This document shows positions 51,396-63,567 of a stretch of DNA of 64,000 nt, one piece after another. The stretch is from positions 372,001 through 436,000 of the forward strand of contig JAJIRX010000859.1 of NCBI GenBank assembly GCA_023853785.1. Direction: 5' to 3'. The notes beneath the pieces were generated by a model, which saw nothing but the letters and a program-made list of their open reading frames with translations, did no database searches and was not told the DNA's origin. The position numbers and the translations under genes are program-made. This DNA comes from Psilocybe azurescens. Lineage: Eukaryota; Basidiomycota; Agaricomycetes; Agaricales; Agrocybaceae. The first letter of the stretch is position 1. Every line of letters starts with the position of its first letter.

Positions 51396-53134
51396 CTACT
51401 CTTCGAGGAACTTCTTGATTTCTGCCTGAACAAAAGCATCGTCATCCGGGTTTGACCCTCCGCCAGCTGCGCTGTCAAGTTAACGACCGATGCCGACAAG
51501 CAATCGATAGATTTACCAGTATGTCCCCAGACCGTGCCTATGACTACAAGACGAGCCGAACTTGTCAAGGAGGCGATCTCATTGACGCTATCTTCGGGCT
51601 AGACATTAGACGTCATGATTAGTGTCATCGCCAACAACCGGCTTGAAGAACGAGAGGTAGATACAGGAAAGTATAGGTCAGTCTTGCTAGGCATGATCAA
51701 TCCTTTCGCCGATATTTTGCTCAAGCATGCTTGCAAGTCCCCGCCATCCTTGATTTTGGAGATATCGCCTCGCTGCCATGTATGTAGAAGGACAATCAAA
51801 TCATTTGCATCCCAGTTTTGGAGAAACCGATCTTCCCAGCGCTCTCGGAGGAAACTAGCGAGATTTGGGTATCTAAATGAGTAAGTATATGCGGTTTTTA
51901 GCGACACATTCCTCCCATTGAACCCGGAATAAAAGCTTACAAGCCACCCCATGTATATTTATGCTCTCGGAACCACTAGGTAAGACGATTTAGTAAAAAC
52001 CCCAATGTTTGAAAATAACTGCTTACGGTTTGGCCATACGCCCATGCACTATAAACTCGTGCAAAGGCTCGAATACCTTGTTCAGCTCGTTCTTTATAAT
52101 GACCACCGTAAAAGTCTTTCGAAGCAACTAAGGCCGCCTTTGGTCCTTCCAAGAAGCTATGCAAATTATGGAGAGAGATGAGGACGTAGAAAGGTGGGTG
52201 AAGGCATTCTTAGGTTACCATTGATTATGGGGACTGGTGCGAGCGGAGCCACATATGACCACGTATCTTGTGTTTATTCAGCATGACTGACTCCCAAGAC
52301 ATGGGAGTACCATACCTCTCAATCAAGTCTGGGTACATCACAGGCCAGTGATATGCCTGAAGAGCCAGATATGATTAAGCATTCTTGTATCAAAACTCCA
52401 TCAATGCTCACCTGTTGGCCACCCATAGAGAATCCTATGACTGCATACACTTTCTGTATTCCGAGACTTTGAAGCACAGCGTACTGTGCACGACTGCCAA
52501 GGGAGCAGACGGTTAATTCATGAGAAAAATCATAATGGCCCGAAATAAAAGCGGGGTGTAATACACACATGTTGTCTTCGTACGAGACAGCTGGAAAGTA
52601 CGGGCCGTTATAAGGAGCCGGCTGAAAAGTCCAGAAATGAATCATGAGCACAGTTTGGAGCGTCGATGGGGGCCAGGATTTCATTAAGCATGCGACATTT
52701 ACCGTGTTTGATGGGGATGACGACTAATTAAACGATAAATAAGCGAGATAGATGCTTCAGAACGAGGGAAAACGTACTTCTCCGTTTGAGAAAAGGGCAA
52801 AAGTGACGATGAAATATTTCTTGGGGTCCATGACCTGATTATGCGTTACTACAACGGGCTTTCTAGTTGATATTCGTTGATCTGTCTTCTACCTTGCCTT
52901 CTCCAACCATATAGACCTGGCCTTCAAATGGGGAACTTCAGACGTGCAATAGTATAATATTTTGTTTGACAAACGCTTACTGTCCAGTTTCGCCCCAAAA
53001 CATGTAGGAAAGACGATACACGGGTTGGCGTGATCTCCGTAAGTTCGATAAGCTGTGATAGCATCAGGCAGTACGCCTCCTGCGACGAGAAACCGGCCGT
53101 GATGATGATAATGTGTAGGTGGCTGGGCAGACAT
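51396..53134 (-). CDS. Homoserine O-acetyltransferase-like alpha/beta hydrolase
   Basis: Member of the alpha/beta-hydrolase fold group that includes homoserine acetyltransferases; many fungal paralogues have unproven substrates. Start MSAQPPTHYHHHGRF at 53134; about 13 short exons read through without frameshift. Segments in order: ITAYRTYGDHANPCIVFPTC with FGAKLDS, VYMVGEGK, MDPKKYFIVTFALFSNGE, SSSPSNT, PAPYNGPYFPAVSYEDN, then the nucleophile elbow GFSMGGQQ. After these come AYHWPVMYPDLIER, ICGSARTSPHN, FLEGPKAALVASKDFYGG, VYSAWAYGQT, FLQNWDANDLIVLLHTWQ, and the catalytic-Asp region KTDLYFP|PEDS. The catalytic-His region is VWGHTAGGGSNPDD near the end. Stop at 51396-51398. All three catalytic residues (Ser, Asp, His) are present, so the enzyme is probably active; a role in methionine synthesis is not implied by the sequence alone. 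Confidence 0.88.
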
Positions 53135-53982
53135 GTTAAAAGAATTCAACCTCACGTCAGTAAGTCGAGACGATAGCTAAAATATGGGTGGATATGGCCT
53201 CTGAGAAGCTGTTGATAAGCAGCTTATACTAGGGAATCATAATCTGTTAGCATATGCATCTCGGTGGAGAATAGGATAACTTTTCTCACAGACTTTGAGA
53301 TAGATGTGAGAAACTGGCGTTTTGTGGGATAGCATATCTATCTGAAAATACTCTTTAAGTTGGCAGAATGTGATTACCACATTGGTCTATATCAGTAGAC
53401 ATAACGAGGGCATTCCACTGGTAGTGGCCACATTCAGATGCCCAAACAACTTGAACACGAGACTTTAGGTAGAATTTATGGTTGAATTCAGCGTTCGGGG
53501 ACAGCTCAGGATGCAACACGTAGACAGGAGCAGGGCAGCATATAATATGGCTTCAAAAAAAAAAAGGCAAGTACAATTGGAGATCATGGTGAATCAGCAG
53601 AGACAAGGAATGTTAAAGTTTGGTTCCAGTTGTTCTTTTGTTTGGCCTTCAAGTTAGGGGTTTGGCCCCATCATATCAAGTATCGTCGAGCTACGAATTA
53701 AATGCGAAGGCTAGGTGGAATACGATTATCAATAAGATGTATAGACTGCAACATGCATCAAAGAGTACGAATGGTCAAAAACAAACACTGCTACTATAGT
53801 ACAAGTAAAACTATTACATACTGCTAAACCGTCAAGAACATTGGCGGTTACAGTATCTACAACCCGCAGATAGTAAAAGAAAAAATACAAAATAAAATTA
53901 CATATCCATCCATCCGAAAAGTCCCCATATACATCATCCACGCTGATATTCCTCGCAACATTCATTCAAGTTCGTGCCACAA
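53135..53982. other. Intergenic
   Basis: Upstream region of the hydrolase gene and 3' side of the RhoGEF-FYVE gene; an A-run lies near 53554-53566. No supported gene. Confidence 0.4.
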
Positions 53983-56900
53983 TCAGACAAGCTTTGTCTT
54001 CCTTCCCAAAAGCTCGCTGAGCCGAGCAGCAGCGAGGCCTCTTGCCAAATCCCCTCCTCCTCCATCATCCGGACCACCACCACCACCACCCCCTCCAATA
54101 CTCCTCGTCGGCGAATTCCCAACCCCATCATAATAACTGCCTCTCCCCGAAACAAGGGAGAACCTCCTCGACCTCCCCATCCCCATCCCTTGCTGGTGGT
54201 CCCCCAACGACCCCTCTCTCGAAAGCGTCGGCTCATCGCCACTGCCATCGGCCACAGTGCTCGTCGTCCGCGCAGTAACAACTGTCGTGTGCAGCGCAAT
54301 CGCCGGCAGCGAGAACCGCTTGCTCCTCCTCGCCGTGTCCTCCCGCCGCTGCTCTGCGCTGCTTCCGGGGCGACGACGCCGGCGAGGATGCGATCGAGTG
54401 TGTGGGCGTAAACCACAAATCAACCTGGTCCTGGTCCCGGTCCTCCTCCTCATACTCGTCCCCATCCTCGCCTTCACCCATCCCTGCGCCTTCTTGATCG
54501 TCGAACGTATCGTTCCCTTCTTCCACCTCCACAGCCTCATCCCCTTCCTCACGCACACGGACAGGCGTCTTCCACAGTCGCCTATCATCCTCAAAAACAA
54601 CCTTCGCCTCTCTCATAACCCTCGCCTGCTCCTGAAAATCCTCCAATATCTGATGATAGCTCCGCAGCCTCTGATGCGACATTGACTTCTTCATCCTCAC
54701 CCGCCTCCTCGCTCCCCCGTCACGCTCTTCATGCCCCTGCCCCTGCCCCTGCCCATACCCGTACCCATGCGCATTCTCACCAGAACCAACACCACCACCA
54801 GCAAGGTCCTCCTCATCCTCCTCAAACGACGCGTCCAAATCCCTACTCGAATTTAAATTCAAATCAATATCCATCAACGCCTGCGGGTGCGGCTGGCGCT
54901 GCACCGGCAGCGCCGGCATCGAGAGCCACGACGGCAGCCGCGAGAGCGAGGTGATCGTGTCTGCTCCTCCTCGCAGCTCGGCCGCTTCTGCTGCAGCGGA
55001 GTCGCCGTCGTTGTTGTTGCTGCTGGTGCTTTGACCTTGACCCTGCGCGTTGGGGGAGCTTGTGGTGGGGTTCGACGACGACGACGACGGAGGAGGAGGA
55101 TCGATGAGCGGGAATACACTCTCGTAGCACGCATCGCACGCCCGCGCAGGTTTACTCGCCGACTCGGATTTGGAATTCGCATCCGCAATAAAGAAAGTCT
55201 ACACGTCAAATAAAAATCCAGTAAACACAAAAAGTCGACACAGTGAACGAACAAAAAGAGAAACACACCTGCCCAGAACACCCGGCACACACACACCGCC
55301 CGCAGAGCCGACAATGGTGCCTTCTCCTCCGCCACCCGAACATCCGCCCGCAGCGCATGCACGACGTCGTCTTGCCGTCCGGTATCCATATCGCCGGGAC
55401 CCAATGCTCCACCTTCCTTCTGCGCTCTGCAGATATCCCCTCCTCTCCTTGTCTTTCTCCTTCTCCTTCTCCCTTTCCTTGTCTTTATCCTTTTTGTGCA
55501 ACTTCATCTTCCCACCGCTCGAATTCACATTCGAGCCCGAGCCTGAGTTCAAATTCGACGCAGACCCAAACACATCCACACTGCTGCTCGCGCGCACAGT
55601 CGCGAGCCGCTCGTCCGACGGCGGGTACGGCAGCGCCTGCAGCACCCTCCGCACGTGGTTCGTGGACGCCGACGACGTCAGTGTCGAGTTCGGGTTTGTG
55701 ATGTTCAGCGAGACGAGGAGCTGCGCTTTCGCGCTGCGGATCTCGGACGTCCATGCGTCTCGCTCGTGTGCCGACGCTGTATTATAGATCATGCATAGTC
55801 AGCGCGGGGCGCCAGAAAAGGAGAGGGAACGGAGAGAAAAGAAAGAACAACCCACCCGCATAAAGCACAAAACTGCCTTCAGGACTCAACACCTCGAACT
55901 TCCTTTCGTCCTCCAACGCGGAGCCAACTACAATCTGCACGTCCACCAGCTCGACGCGGCCTTTATACACCCACTTGTCGTCCGTGGACGGGTGGCGCTT
56001 GCCCATGTTCGGAGGAGGCGGCGGGGCCGGGGACGCGTGTTTATGCATGTGGGAATGCGGATGCGATTTCAGACCACCATCGACATTGGCATCGGCGTTC
56101 CGCTGGGGAGTGCGCGGTGTACTGGGCGTAGAAGGCGACGCGGATTTGAAATGCGCATGCGCATGCGGACGGGCATCAGCGCGCGTCTCGATTCGCAGCG
56201 TCTCCAGCTCGGCCTCGCTCTTGCTCCTACTTCGCGTCATTCGCGGGCGTTCCAGTACCGCTGGTGGTGCCAGCTTAGAGTTGGACACGGGGGTATTGTG
56301 CGCGCTCTGGCTATGGTTATGGCTATGGCTGGCAACCCCTGCGCCGGCGCCAGATCCACTTCCACTCCCGCTTCCACTACCACTCCAGCTCCAGTCCCAA
56401 GAGGGCATCGAGGTCTCCGCAGGCGCAAGCCACACCATACAGTCCGAGAACAGCAAAAATTCGCGGTCGACTGGATCATCGCTCCGTTCCACTTGGAGCA
56501 ACGCACCACGCTTGAGGAGCGTACGCCCCGGTGAGATCAGCTGGAACGGCAGATTCGGCGTCGCTTTCTGCAGAGCGAGTAACGCCATGGTTTGTGCATG
56601 GGTGTGCAATGACGTATTGAGTGACAAAGTAACTGCAGAATTGGTTTAGATTTTGAAAACAAACGATGCATAGTATTACACTGGGAACTGACTTTTAGAG
56701 ACAAGTGTATGAACAGCGGTTAGCTGTGCGTGTTCGGGGTCTTCTTTGCTCGTCGAATTTATGAGATCTTTGAGAAGGAGGAGATATCGCGGGCAGCGCT
56801 GCACGATTGTCAGTAGCCAATCTCGCAGTTTTAGTTTGCCGCAGCGCGGGTCGACTTCCTGGGTAGCAAGAAAAATGGCGAAGCGTTGATTATATTGCGG

Positions 56901-57748
56901 ACTCGTGCGGATCGTAGAAGGCGGCGTGATAAGTTCGTTAAGAGACGAGATCGTAGACGGGAAGGCTGTTACAAACGGAGTGTACAGAGAGAGATAGGGA
57001 AAATGGGCCAGTAAGAGAGACGAGAGGTTGGGTGGTGGTACATCTGACCCTGCGGACGACGAAAGCGGTTCTGATTCCAAGAGAGAAGTAAGGGCGGAAA
57101 GAAAAAGATCGATGAAGGTTCCATATGTCAATGAAGTTGGAGAAAATTGAAGTCAACGCCGAGCGATTGAGCAAGGGCTCGGGGGTATCCAAAGAAGAGA
57201 TGATTGGTGTCAGAAAATGCTGCACACATAATCATTCAAGTCAGTGCTGTCCAAAAGCAAAAAAAAAAGTTCATGCATGCAGACTGACCGAATATATTAA
57301 CTCTAAACCATCGACATACGCTTTCTCCGTCTCGTAGAATTCGTCCACGACCTTCCTTCTCTTAGCCGCCTGCCTATCATCGGTCGGTTTCACGCTCGAG
57401 TCGCGTCTTCGATTCCGATTTCTAGGAGACGCGGATGAAACAGGTCGGTTCTGCGCTACCTTTCCATGCGCCTTGATCTGAGGTCGGGCACTCTGCGGAC
57501 TCGAACCATCGCCCGCTTCCGGGAACGCGTCGAACGAAGTAACGCTGACCACAGAAACACGATGCAGCAAGGACGGCGCTGTCGGCAGCGAGATCCTCCG
57601 AAACGGTAGATGGGGTGCCTTCAGCGGCGACGCCGGTTTTCCCTGAGACTCTGATACTGGGAAGGAGACGCTTCCTGCTGGGATAATAAACGCCTACGAT
57701 AAGCACAAGGTCCAAGAGGAAGAAATAGGGATGCTCACCAGACGCCAT
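53983..57748 (-). CDS. RhoGEF (DH)-PH-FYVE domain protein (frameshifts)
   Basis: Predicted activator of a Rho/Cdc42-type GTPase, held at endosomal or other phosphoinositide membranes. Exon 1 is only MASG (57748-57739). The second exon is basic and Ser/Pro-rich and begins the DH domain (RRKVVDEFYETEKAYVDGLE). The DH domain continues HFLTPIISSLDTPEPLLNRS, SIFSNFIDIWNLHR, YNQRFAIFLATQEVDPRCG and LKLRDWLLTIVQRCPRYLLL. A PH domain is split by a long insert: LISPGRTLLKRGALLQVER, EFLLFSDCMVWL, then WVYKGRVELVDVQIV and ERDAWTSEIRSA. The FYVE finger reads CMRCGRMFGWRRRRHHCRLCG and CVCAGCSG, with CDACY in the next exon. A long acidic and Ser-rich tail follows, ending RLSELLGRKTKLV. Slips: A5 57102-57106, near 55416, and near 54350. 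The order DH-PH-FYVE is like animal FGD proteins. Confidence 0.88.
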
Positions 57749-58289
57749 TCCCTAGGGGCCTAATGGTAGAAGACTGGGGCAATGAGCGGTGTGGAGGGTA
57801 ATATAGTCATAGTCCGCCCTCGTGAGACCCAACTTGGAAGCAGTTCCTCATGCTACTCTATTTGGCCCATCATCCTAAGACTTGTGAACTAAATATCCTT
57901 TTTCGCTCTTGTCTGTTGCAGAGTCGGTAACACTTCAGTCTCTTCCGCTGATGTCGTACTGTGCCACCAGGTGCACAGGACATGAGAGAGCCGTCTCTGT
58001 TGTCCGCCTCCGTTGTCCGCCTCGATGTTGTTGGGAAATGTCTCATCATTGCTTAGGTATCTGAGGGCTTGCAACGCCACAGTGGATACCCTTCAAGTCG
58101 GATCTCTTGAGGACACTCTGCAGCTAATCTACTATGACGGCCCATCGCACAAGCAATCTGCCTACTTGAATCATTGATAATGGAGTCGAAACTACTCGTA
58201 CAGCAGTACAGGCTACTCACTCTGGATAGCTTATCCAATTCATCCTTTCGCCTCGCGTCAAGTGCGTCTGGTCCTTCGCCCCAGTTATC
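57749..58289. other. Intergenic, possible eroded coding remnant
   Basis: Upstream region of the RhoGEF-FYVE gene (to about 57890). Two minus-strand frames (57889-58080, 58053-58238) have no recognised domain. They directly adjoin the kinase-fragment mosaic and may be further debris. Confidence 0.3.
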
Positions 58290-58554
58290 TGTGCTGCTGT
58301 GATGGCTGCCTCTGCCTGAGAGATTGTAACTTTGGTGATGCCGATGTCACCCCTTCCAATCTTCTGACAACGTCCTGTTCAAGCTGCATCGTATGTGTAT
58401 CAGTCTTGACGTCTAGGCGCTCGGCACGATTGAAATCGATAAGAACAGTAGAAGTTTCTCGAGGGTTAGAACTGCTGTTGGCGAGGGATCAGTCAACGTC
58501 TAGAACATTTCTACTGTCGCGTACCTTTCACCCAGAAGATGTTTTATGAAACAC
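58290..58554 (-). pseudogene. FunK1-kinase-like gene fragment
   Basis: About 165 bp (58390-58554) match the stretch 62005-62170 of the kinase gene further right at high identity. This includes the coding piece TVLIDFNRAERLD and the flanking CACCCAGAAGATGTTTTATG. Its left part (about 58328-58390, minus strand reading LEQDVVRRLEGVTSASP) resembles 60753-60812. The fragment ends abruptly at about 58554, where WD40-type sequence begins. It is a dead partial copy. Confidence 0.75.
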
Positions 58555-58840
58555 ACCACAACGACTGTGTCATTTCAGTCGCCCTATCTGACGATGGGAC
58601 ATCAATTCCATCTGGCTCATGGGATGGATCCGTGCTTATTTGGGGCATAAACGACCCTTTCTGGCATGTTTCGGAAGGCAACTGGATCCGTTCCTCGTCC
58701 ACGAACGACCGCCTTATGTGGGTTCCATCAGAAGCAAATGTCCTCCAACGATCGAATTGCAGTGTTTCTGGCAATTACAGTTCTGTCGATATTGAACAAT
58801 CTATGATAGGACCTAATTGGTGGAAATATTATATGCCGGA
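58555..58840 (+). pseudogene. WD40-repeat protein C-terminal fragment
   Basis: Encodes one WD40 repeat (DCVISVALSDDGTSIPSGSW then DGSVLIWG). It continues with GNWIRSSSTNDRLMWVPSEA and GPNWWKYY, which resembles the end of basidiomycete NACHT/WD40 proteins, where DGWIRGPNGELLLWVP-type endings are common. The frame stays open to 58886, but no start, no other repeats and no partner domain are present, so it is a truncated remnant joined to a kinase fragment. Confidence 0.65.
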
Positions 58841-59545
58841 GTTGCTTGATTATTGGGCGACTTTAAGCCCGTGCTACGAGGCTTGAGTCTTCAAGATAAA
58901 GTGCTCGTGTATTGTTTTTATTCAATATTTACCTCTGACATCCGCATGGTTGTTGTTTGGAAGTGCATCGCGGATGACTCTGTACTGAATTTAACGACCA
59001 ACTTCGAGGAAGCACACGCCAGTTCATCAAAATATATCGAATTAGCATCCATTTCACTACACTGTTTACCTTACAGAATTTGATCTCTCCAGATTTCATC
59101 ACAAACTTGCTGCAAGGCTGGTACCAGTGGTCTGTAAGGCAACATTTCCCCGTCGCCACTGTAGGTAAATCTTGACATAAATTTAGAATCATGGACAAAG
59201 ATCATAGCACGTCAATAAACCCTCTCATTTTCATGAATCCAATTGTGTTTTGTCGAAACTGTAGCTCGAAAACTCGAAATAATGTGGCTAGAAAAAGAAA
59301 GGATCATATTGTGAAGATTACGAACCACACAGTAATATAGCTAACGATTGCGTTTGAGCTATGGGCTCGAACTTCAACTGGAGTTCAACGCTGACAAGCA
59401 TTGAATATTTGAATGCCCGCGCGCGTGCCATGACCGTCAATTCTTTGTCCGACGCGACTGGTCACGCTTGAGCTTGAATAATGACCACCACCTTCTGCAT
59501 ACAAAACGCTTTTAGACGATCTTCAATACACGTTTCGTAAACTCA
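58841..59545. other. Intergenic before the coiled-coil gene
   Basis: No supported gene; short overlapping frames on both strands. The last 100-200 bp are the promoter region of the gene at 59546. Confidence 0.4.
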
Positions 59546-60411
59546 ATGAACACCGAAACACAGACCATCAGACTTCCTCGGCCTGAATACAAAGGACAAA
59601 ATGGATTTCTACCCCAATTCATGGATCCAGAACAAATCACGGACCAGAATCTTCCCGACGCGCTTGAAAGACAGCTACGATTCGAGTTCTTCTTGGAGCA
59701 TCAAAAAGAGATGTACCAGAGTGAGTTTCTCTGCTGTTCATACCATGTTTCTGCTGCTATACCTACCCTTTCCAGTTTCGAAGCTATGGAAGCCGAAGTT
59801 GACCGAAAGGACGACGAAGCGTCGTTCAATAAACAAATCGAGTCTTTGAAGATATCTCATTATGAAGATCTCGACAAATTATATGATATGAACATGCAAG
59901 AGTACGCGGAATCACTTCAGGAGCAATATTCGACCAGAGATCATACCTCTCAACAACAGGAGATATATGAAGAGGAAAGAATGGCTATTGTGGTAACTTA
60001 CCCCATACTTATTCTTCGTCGTTTTGGTCTAGTTAACTCGTAACACCTATGCAGGACCTCTACGAGACTGAACGAGCGCGTCTTCAGATTAGATGGCATG
60101 ACCGCTTCGAGCAGCTCCGTCATTCCTATCTGCAACAACTCGTTCCTTTAGGGGTGGCCAGGAAAAATGCCGCAGCTGAGGAAGAAAGGCAGCGCAAATT
60201 GCTAGAAAAAATGTTCCCACAATCGAAGGAAGACTTTGAGAGCAAACCCATGGAAACTAAACTTCGTGCTGCTAGATTTCTGGTGGCCGACCCAGTTAGG
60301 CAGGAGCGACTTTTAAACGAATGTGGTTGGGCCTGGCGCCAGGTGCAGCCGCTCATAGATATTTTCAAGAAAGACGTAAGCGAAAGAAACTTTTTCAAGC
60401 CTCATTCCTGA
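59546..60411 (+). CDS. Unrecognised coiled-coil protein
   Basis: I do not recognise the family. The start MNTETQTIRLPRPEYKGQ is followed by FMDPEQITDQNLPDALERQ and a charged helical region (FEAMEAEVDRKDDEASFNKQ, SLKISHYEDLDKLYDMNMQE). A clear intron (about 60000-60054) joins to DLYETERARLQIRWHDRFEQ, a Lys/Glu/Arg-rich coiled coil (KNAAAEEERQRKLLEK), and a C-terminus with RFLVADPVRQERLLNECGW. A donor-like GTGAGT at 59721 followed by a CAG near 59775 could be an intron, but splicing it would break the frame, while reading through stays open. A GTAAGC near 60376 may instead lead to a further small exon, so the C-terminus is uncertain. No membrane segment or signal peptide. Confidence 0.65.
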
Positions 60412-61297
60412 CGTTCTTATTAGATGGTCTTTGCTTCTAATGTACGTGGTATGGTCATTTCCAGCCAGAGCGTGACGGATCCCAGGAGGCCAAGACCAGT
60501 GGCTTAGTCTTCCGCACGGCGACATGAAGGTTCTGGTTACCTAGAGAAAAAGTGTTTGTCAAATTTCAATGTAAACGCCGAACGGTTCTTGCTATCGGTG
60601 AAAATATACAGATTGTAATTAAAGCTCTCACACGGAGTCCTTTCAACGACCTTCACGCGCACGGTCATGTCGAAATTCGAAATTCGAATTCAGATGGATC
60701 CATCCATCTGAACGCTCACACCATTCAAATAGTCAACTCAATTAAGTCGACATCGGTGATGCCGATGTTATCCCTTTCAATCTCCTGACAACGTACTGTT
60801 CAAGCTGCATCGCGCGAGACTAGAACCTATTGCTGGGGGATTCCCAACTCCCGAGTTCGACGCTACCGGAGAGATTTTATAACTCCAGGAGTCAGCTGAG
60901 ATTCTACACCAAACGACATATGAACTGATGGATTGATTCATGTATGAGACGAAGTACATAGGAAAGGGTATGTAAAAATTGAATGAGAATCCTGGCCAAG
61001 TACTACTGATTGATTTTGATTTCAAGTTCTTCCTCTAGGTAGATTCAGGCAGAGGACCTTGAGGCGGTTGGAGAGAGGGATACGTATTTCCACGAGATTC
61101 ACGACGGGGCTTCTTGACTATTGAGCAAATGTATATATCGGTAATTATTTAACAATCAATCATTGGACAGAAATACGCACGTCTTTGACAGAGGTGGTTT
61201 CATCATCATCTTGTTCGTGCTCAGGAATTAATGGTCTTTTGGAACCGGTTGTAGAGTTGGACGTGAAAAGTGAACTTTCCTTGGAGTAAGAGAGGGA
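60412..61297. other. Intergenic with a repeat remnant
   Basis: Contains about 60 bp (60753-60812) nearly identical to 58330-58390, part of the same dispersed kinase-related debris. No supported gene. Its right end is the 3' side of the FunK1-like kinase. Confidence 0.5.
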
Positions 61298-63567
61298 CTA
61301 GCATATGTCGCGTGCAAGTCGGCGAAACTTCGGACCGATTTCTAGGCTGATGAAATCCTCGTCTTTGTGTTTAATAATGAAGTTGAGAATAGCCCGCTGA
61401 AATACTTCATGAACAAAATCAGGTCGGCTCCTTGGGTTATCTTTTGCCAGGTAGTACGGGCCAGGATATACAGCTTGAGCCAGATCGCTAAGCAGCATGA
61501 GAGCAGGAGAAAACCTCGAGTGAAGAACCGTGCCTATCAGATCGGTCGCCAGACCCAACAATAGGAGATTGCGCGACACGCAGTCCGAAGTGTCAACAAA
61601 ATTTGACCAGTCACCAACTTTGATTTTTTTGGTCGGTGTCCCCAGATTCAGGGTTGGCCAAGATAAACCAATAGAAAATGATCCAGAAAATTGATTCCGC
61701 GTCGTGGTACAGCTCGTGTCTCCATTCGTGCTGAGTCAAATGGGCGTCTTTTGGATACAAATAATCACTTCTAATGTTAATGTTGTCGAAGAGTTTGGTG
61801 CGCTCTGGGTGACATTGTTGGTAAGTCAGAGATGGCTCCGGTACTCCAGCGAGGATTACTGGCACTCGGTTTCTTGAAATGTCTGGAAATGGTGCTCCGT
61901 TATGGACAGCTCTGGCAATGAATAGCGGCGTTCCCTGTCAAATATGTGTTAGAAAAATATCATGTATTTCGCTTTGAGTCATGGCGAACCGTTCGCACAA
62001 TCCGAGCATGTGTAGTATCAGTCTTGATATCCAAGCGCTCGGCACGATTGAAATCAATAAGAACAGTAGAAGTTTCTTGAGGGTTAGAACTGTTGTTGGC
62101 TCAAAATCAGTCAACGTCTAGAACACTCCTGTCGCATACTTTTCACCCAGAAGATGTTTTATGAAACAAATTTCTAATTCTCTAGTATGTTCATCCTGGC
62201 TGCCTTCGGTCCCTCCTATGTTAAGCGGAGTATCTGACGCATCAGATGTAGCGTTGACAACAATATTGCCAACACTTAGATCCCGATGAAGAACATTGCG
62301 TTTAAACCTAAGGTATCTCGTCACTATAAAATGTAAGTACGTGGAACTCGCTATGTATATGATTGAGACACCGACCTTCCAGGATGTCGTATGCAGCTTC
62401 CAGCATAGCTTTGACTGTCTTTATACTCATAAATTCAGATCCACGCTGCGAGAGCCCCAGACGACGCTTGACTCTGCGATTGGAAGACATTGGAGTTTCC
62501 TCACGATTGGAAAGCATTGGACTGATCGGAGTTTCCCACTCCTCATCGTGTAAGAGTTCCACCACACCAGGTATCTCCCGCTCTTCATGGATATGTTTAA
62601 GAATCTCCGGCTCGTCGAATCGCGTCACACGGCAATATTGGTCTTTGACTACGCGCATAAGCCTATTGTTGATCGTGATTGGTTCAGAAGTCGCGAAAAT
62701 GTAAGTGGTAGTTGCAAAGGGACTGCTGGCATAAATCGCCTTGAATTTGTTACAGGGAAGTGGAAGCCCGGACGACATCTTGAGACTCAGAGTGTATTCG
62801 CATTCTTGCCATTGCGGGTTGAACATAATCTTATATCGATTGTCCTTGAATTTACCGGGATCGTAGATATGATCGACCAACGCATACAGAAGTGGTCGAA
62901 GGTGCTCGTCATCAAATTTAAGCGAAATGTCGAATATGCCGTGCCCCGTAACACCAGCAAAGAATGTGACTTTCGAGTCGTCGAGAAGAAACCCATGAGA
63001 GACGTAAAGGTCAGGTCGAGCGAGGATCATGTAATAAAGATGTAATGCAGCCTGCCGTCTTTGTGCGTCGATGTTTCTCCCTTTAGATATGATCTCGCCA
63101 GTGAGTTGAATCTGTGGCCACGCGTGAACATGGCGTTCGTCGAAGTCCTTCTCGAAGGCTGCAACAATATCTGGCCTGCATTTAGTGTCTGTGACGTGCT
63201 TAGGCGGATACATATTTCCGAGACTTTTAAACAGCAATACACCTAACAGAACACTATAAACCAAAGTTGAAAGTGCAGTAAAATGTTCTACCAGTGTCGG
63301 GGTGTTCGGATTCCTCTTCATATCAAATATGTACCTGGATATCTGGTTGGCGCAAGCAAGGAAGGTATCTTTTTGGATCTGGATCCATGGCTCGTTGATT
63401 TCTGCGAAATCGATCTTATTCTGAGCTCCGTTGTTCAGATACTCGAGATATTCATCCAGATGAATTTGTTCGATTGACGGAATAGCGTGATCTGCAATTT
63501 CTTCTCTGTTGAGTTCATCACGATATTCGGAGCTTTCGATAGGAGCACTCGGGGATTGAACAGACAT
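61298..63567 (-). CDS. FunK1-type fungal protein kinase (one frameshift)
   Basis: FunK1 kinases are a large, fungus-specific kinase group expanded in mushrooms; targets are mostly unknown. The start MSVQSPSAPIESSEYRDE (63567; an in-frame ATG also at 63618) leads a long N-terminal FunK1 region with WPQIQLTGEI, LSLKMSSGLPLP and YCRVTRFDEPEIL. After an intron near 62330-62376 comes the catalytic loop VLHRDLSVGN, then a DFNRAERLD segment in the metal-binding DFG position. GTPLFIARAV follows, then the C-lobe HELYHDAESIFWIIFYW and the terminal LEIGPKFRRLARDIC, ending at 61298. The frame slips at T7 61624-61630, where one base too many separates SGDTDQ from KIKVGDWSNFVDTSD. The catalytic Asp and Asn are present, so activity is plausible if the frame is intact. 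Confidence 0.85.
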
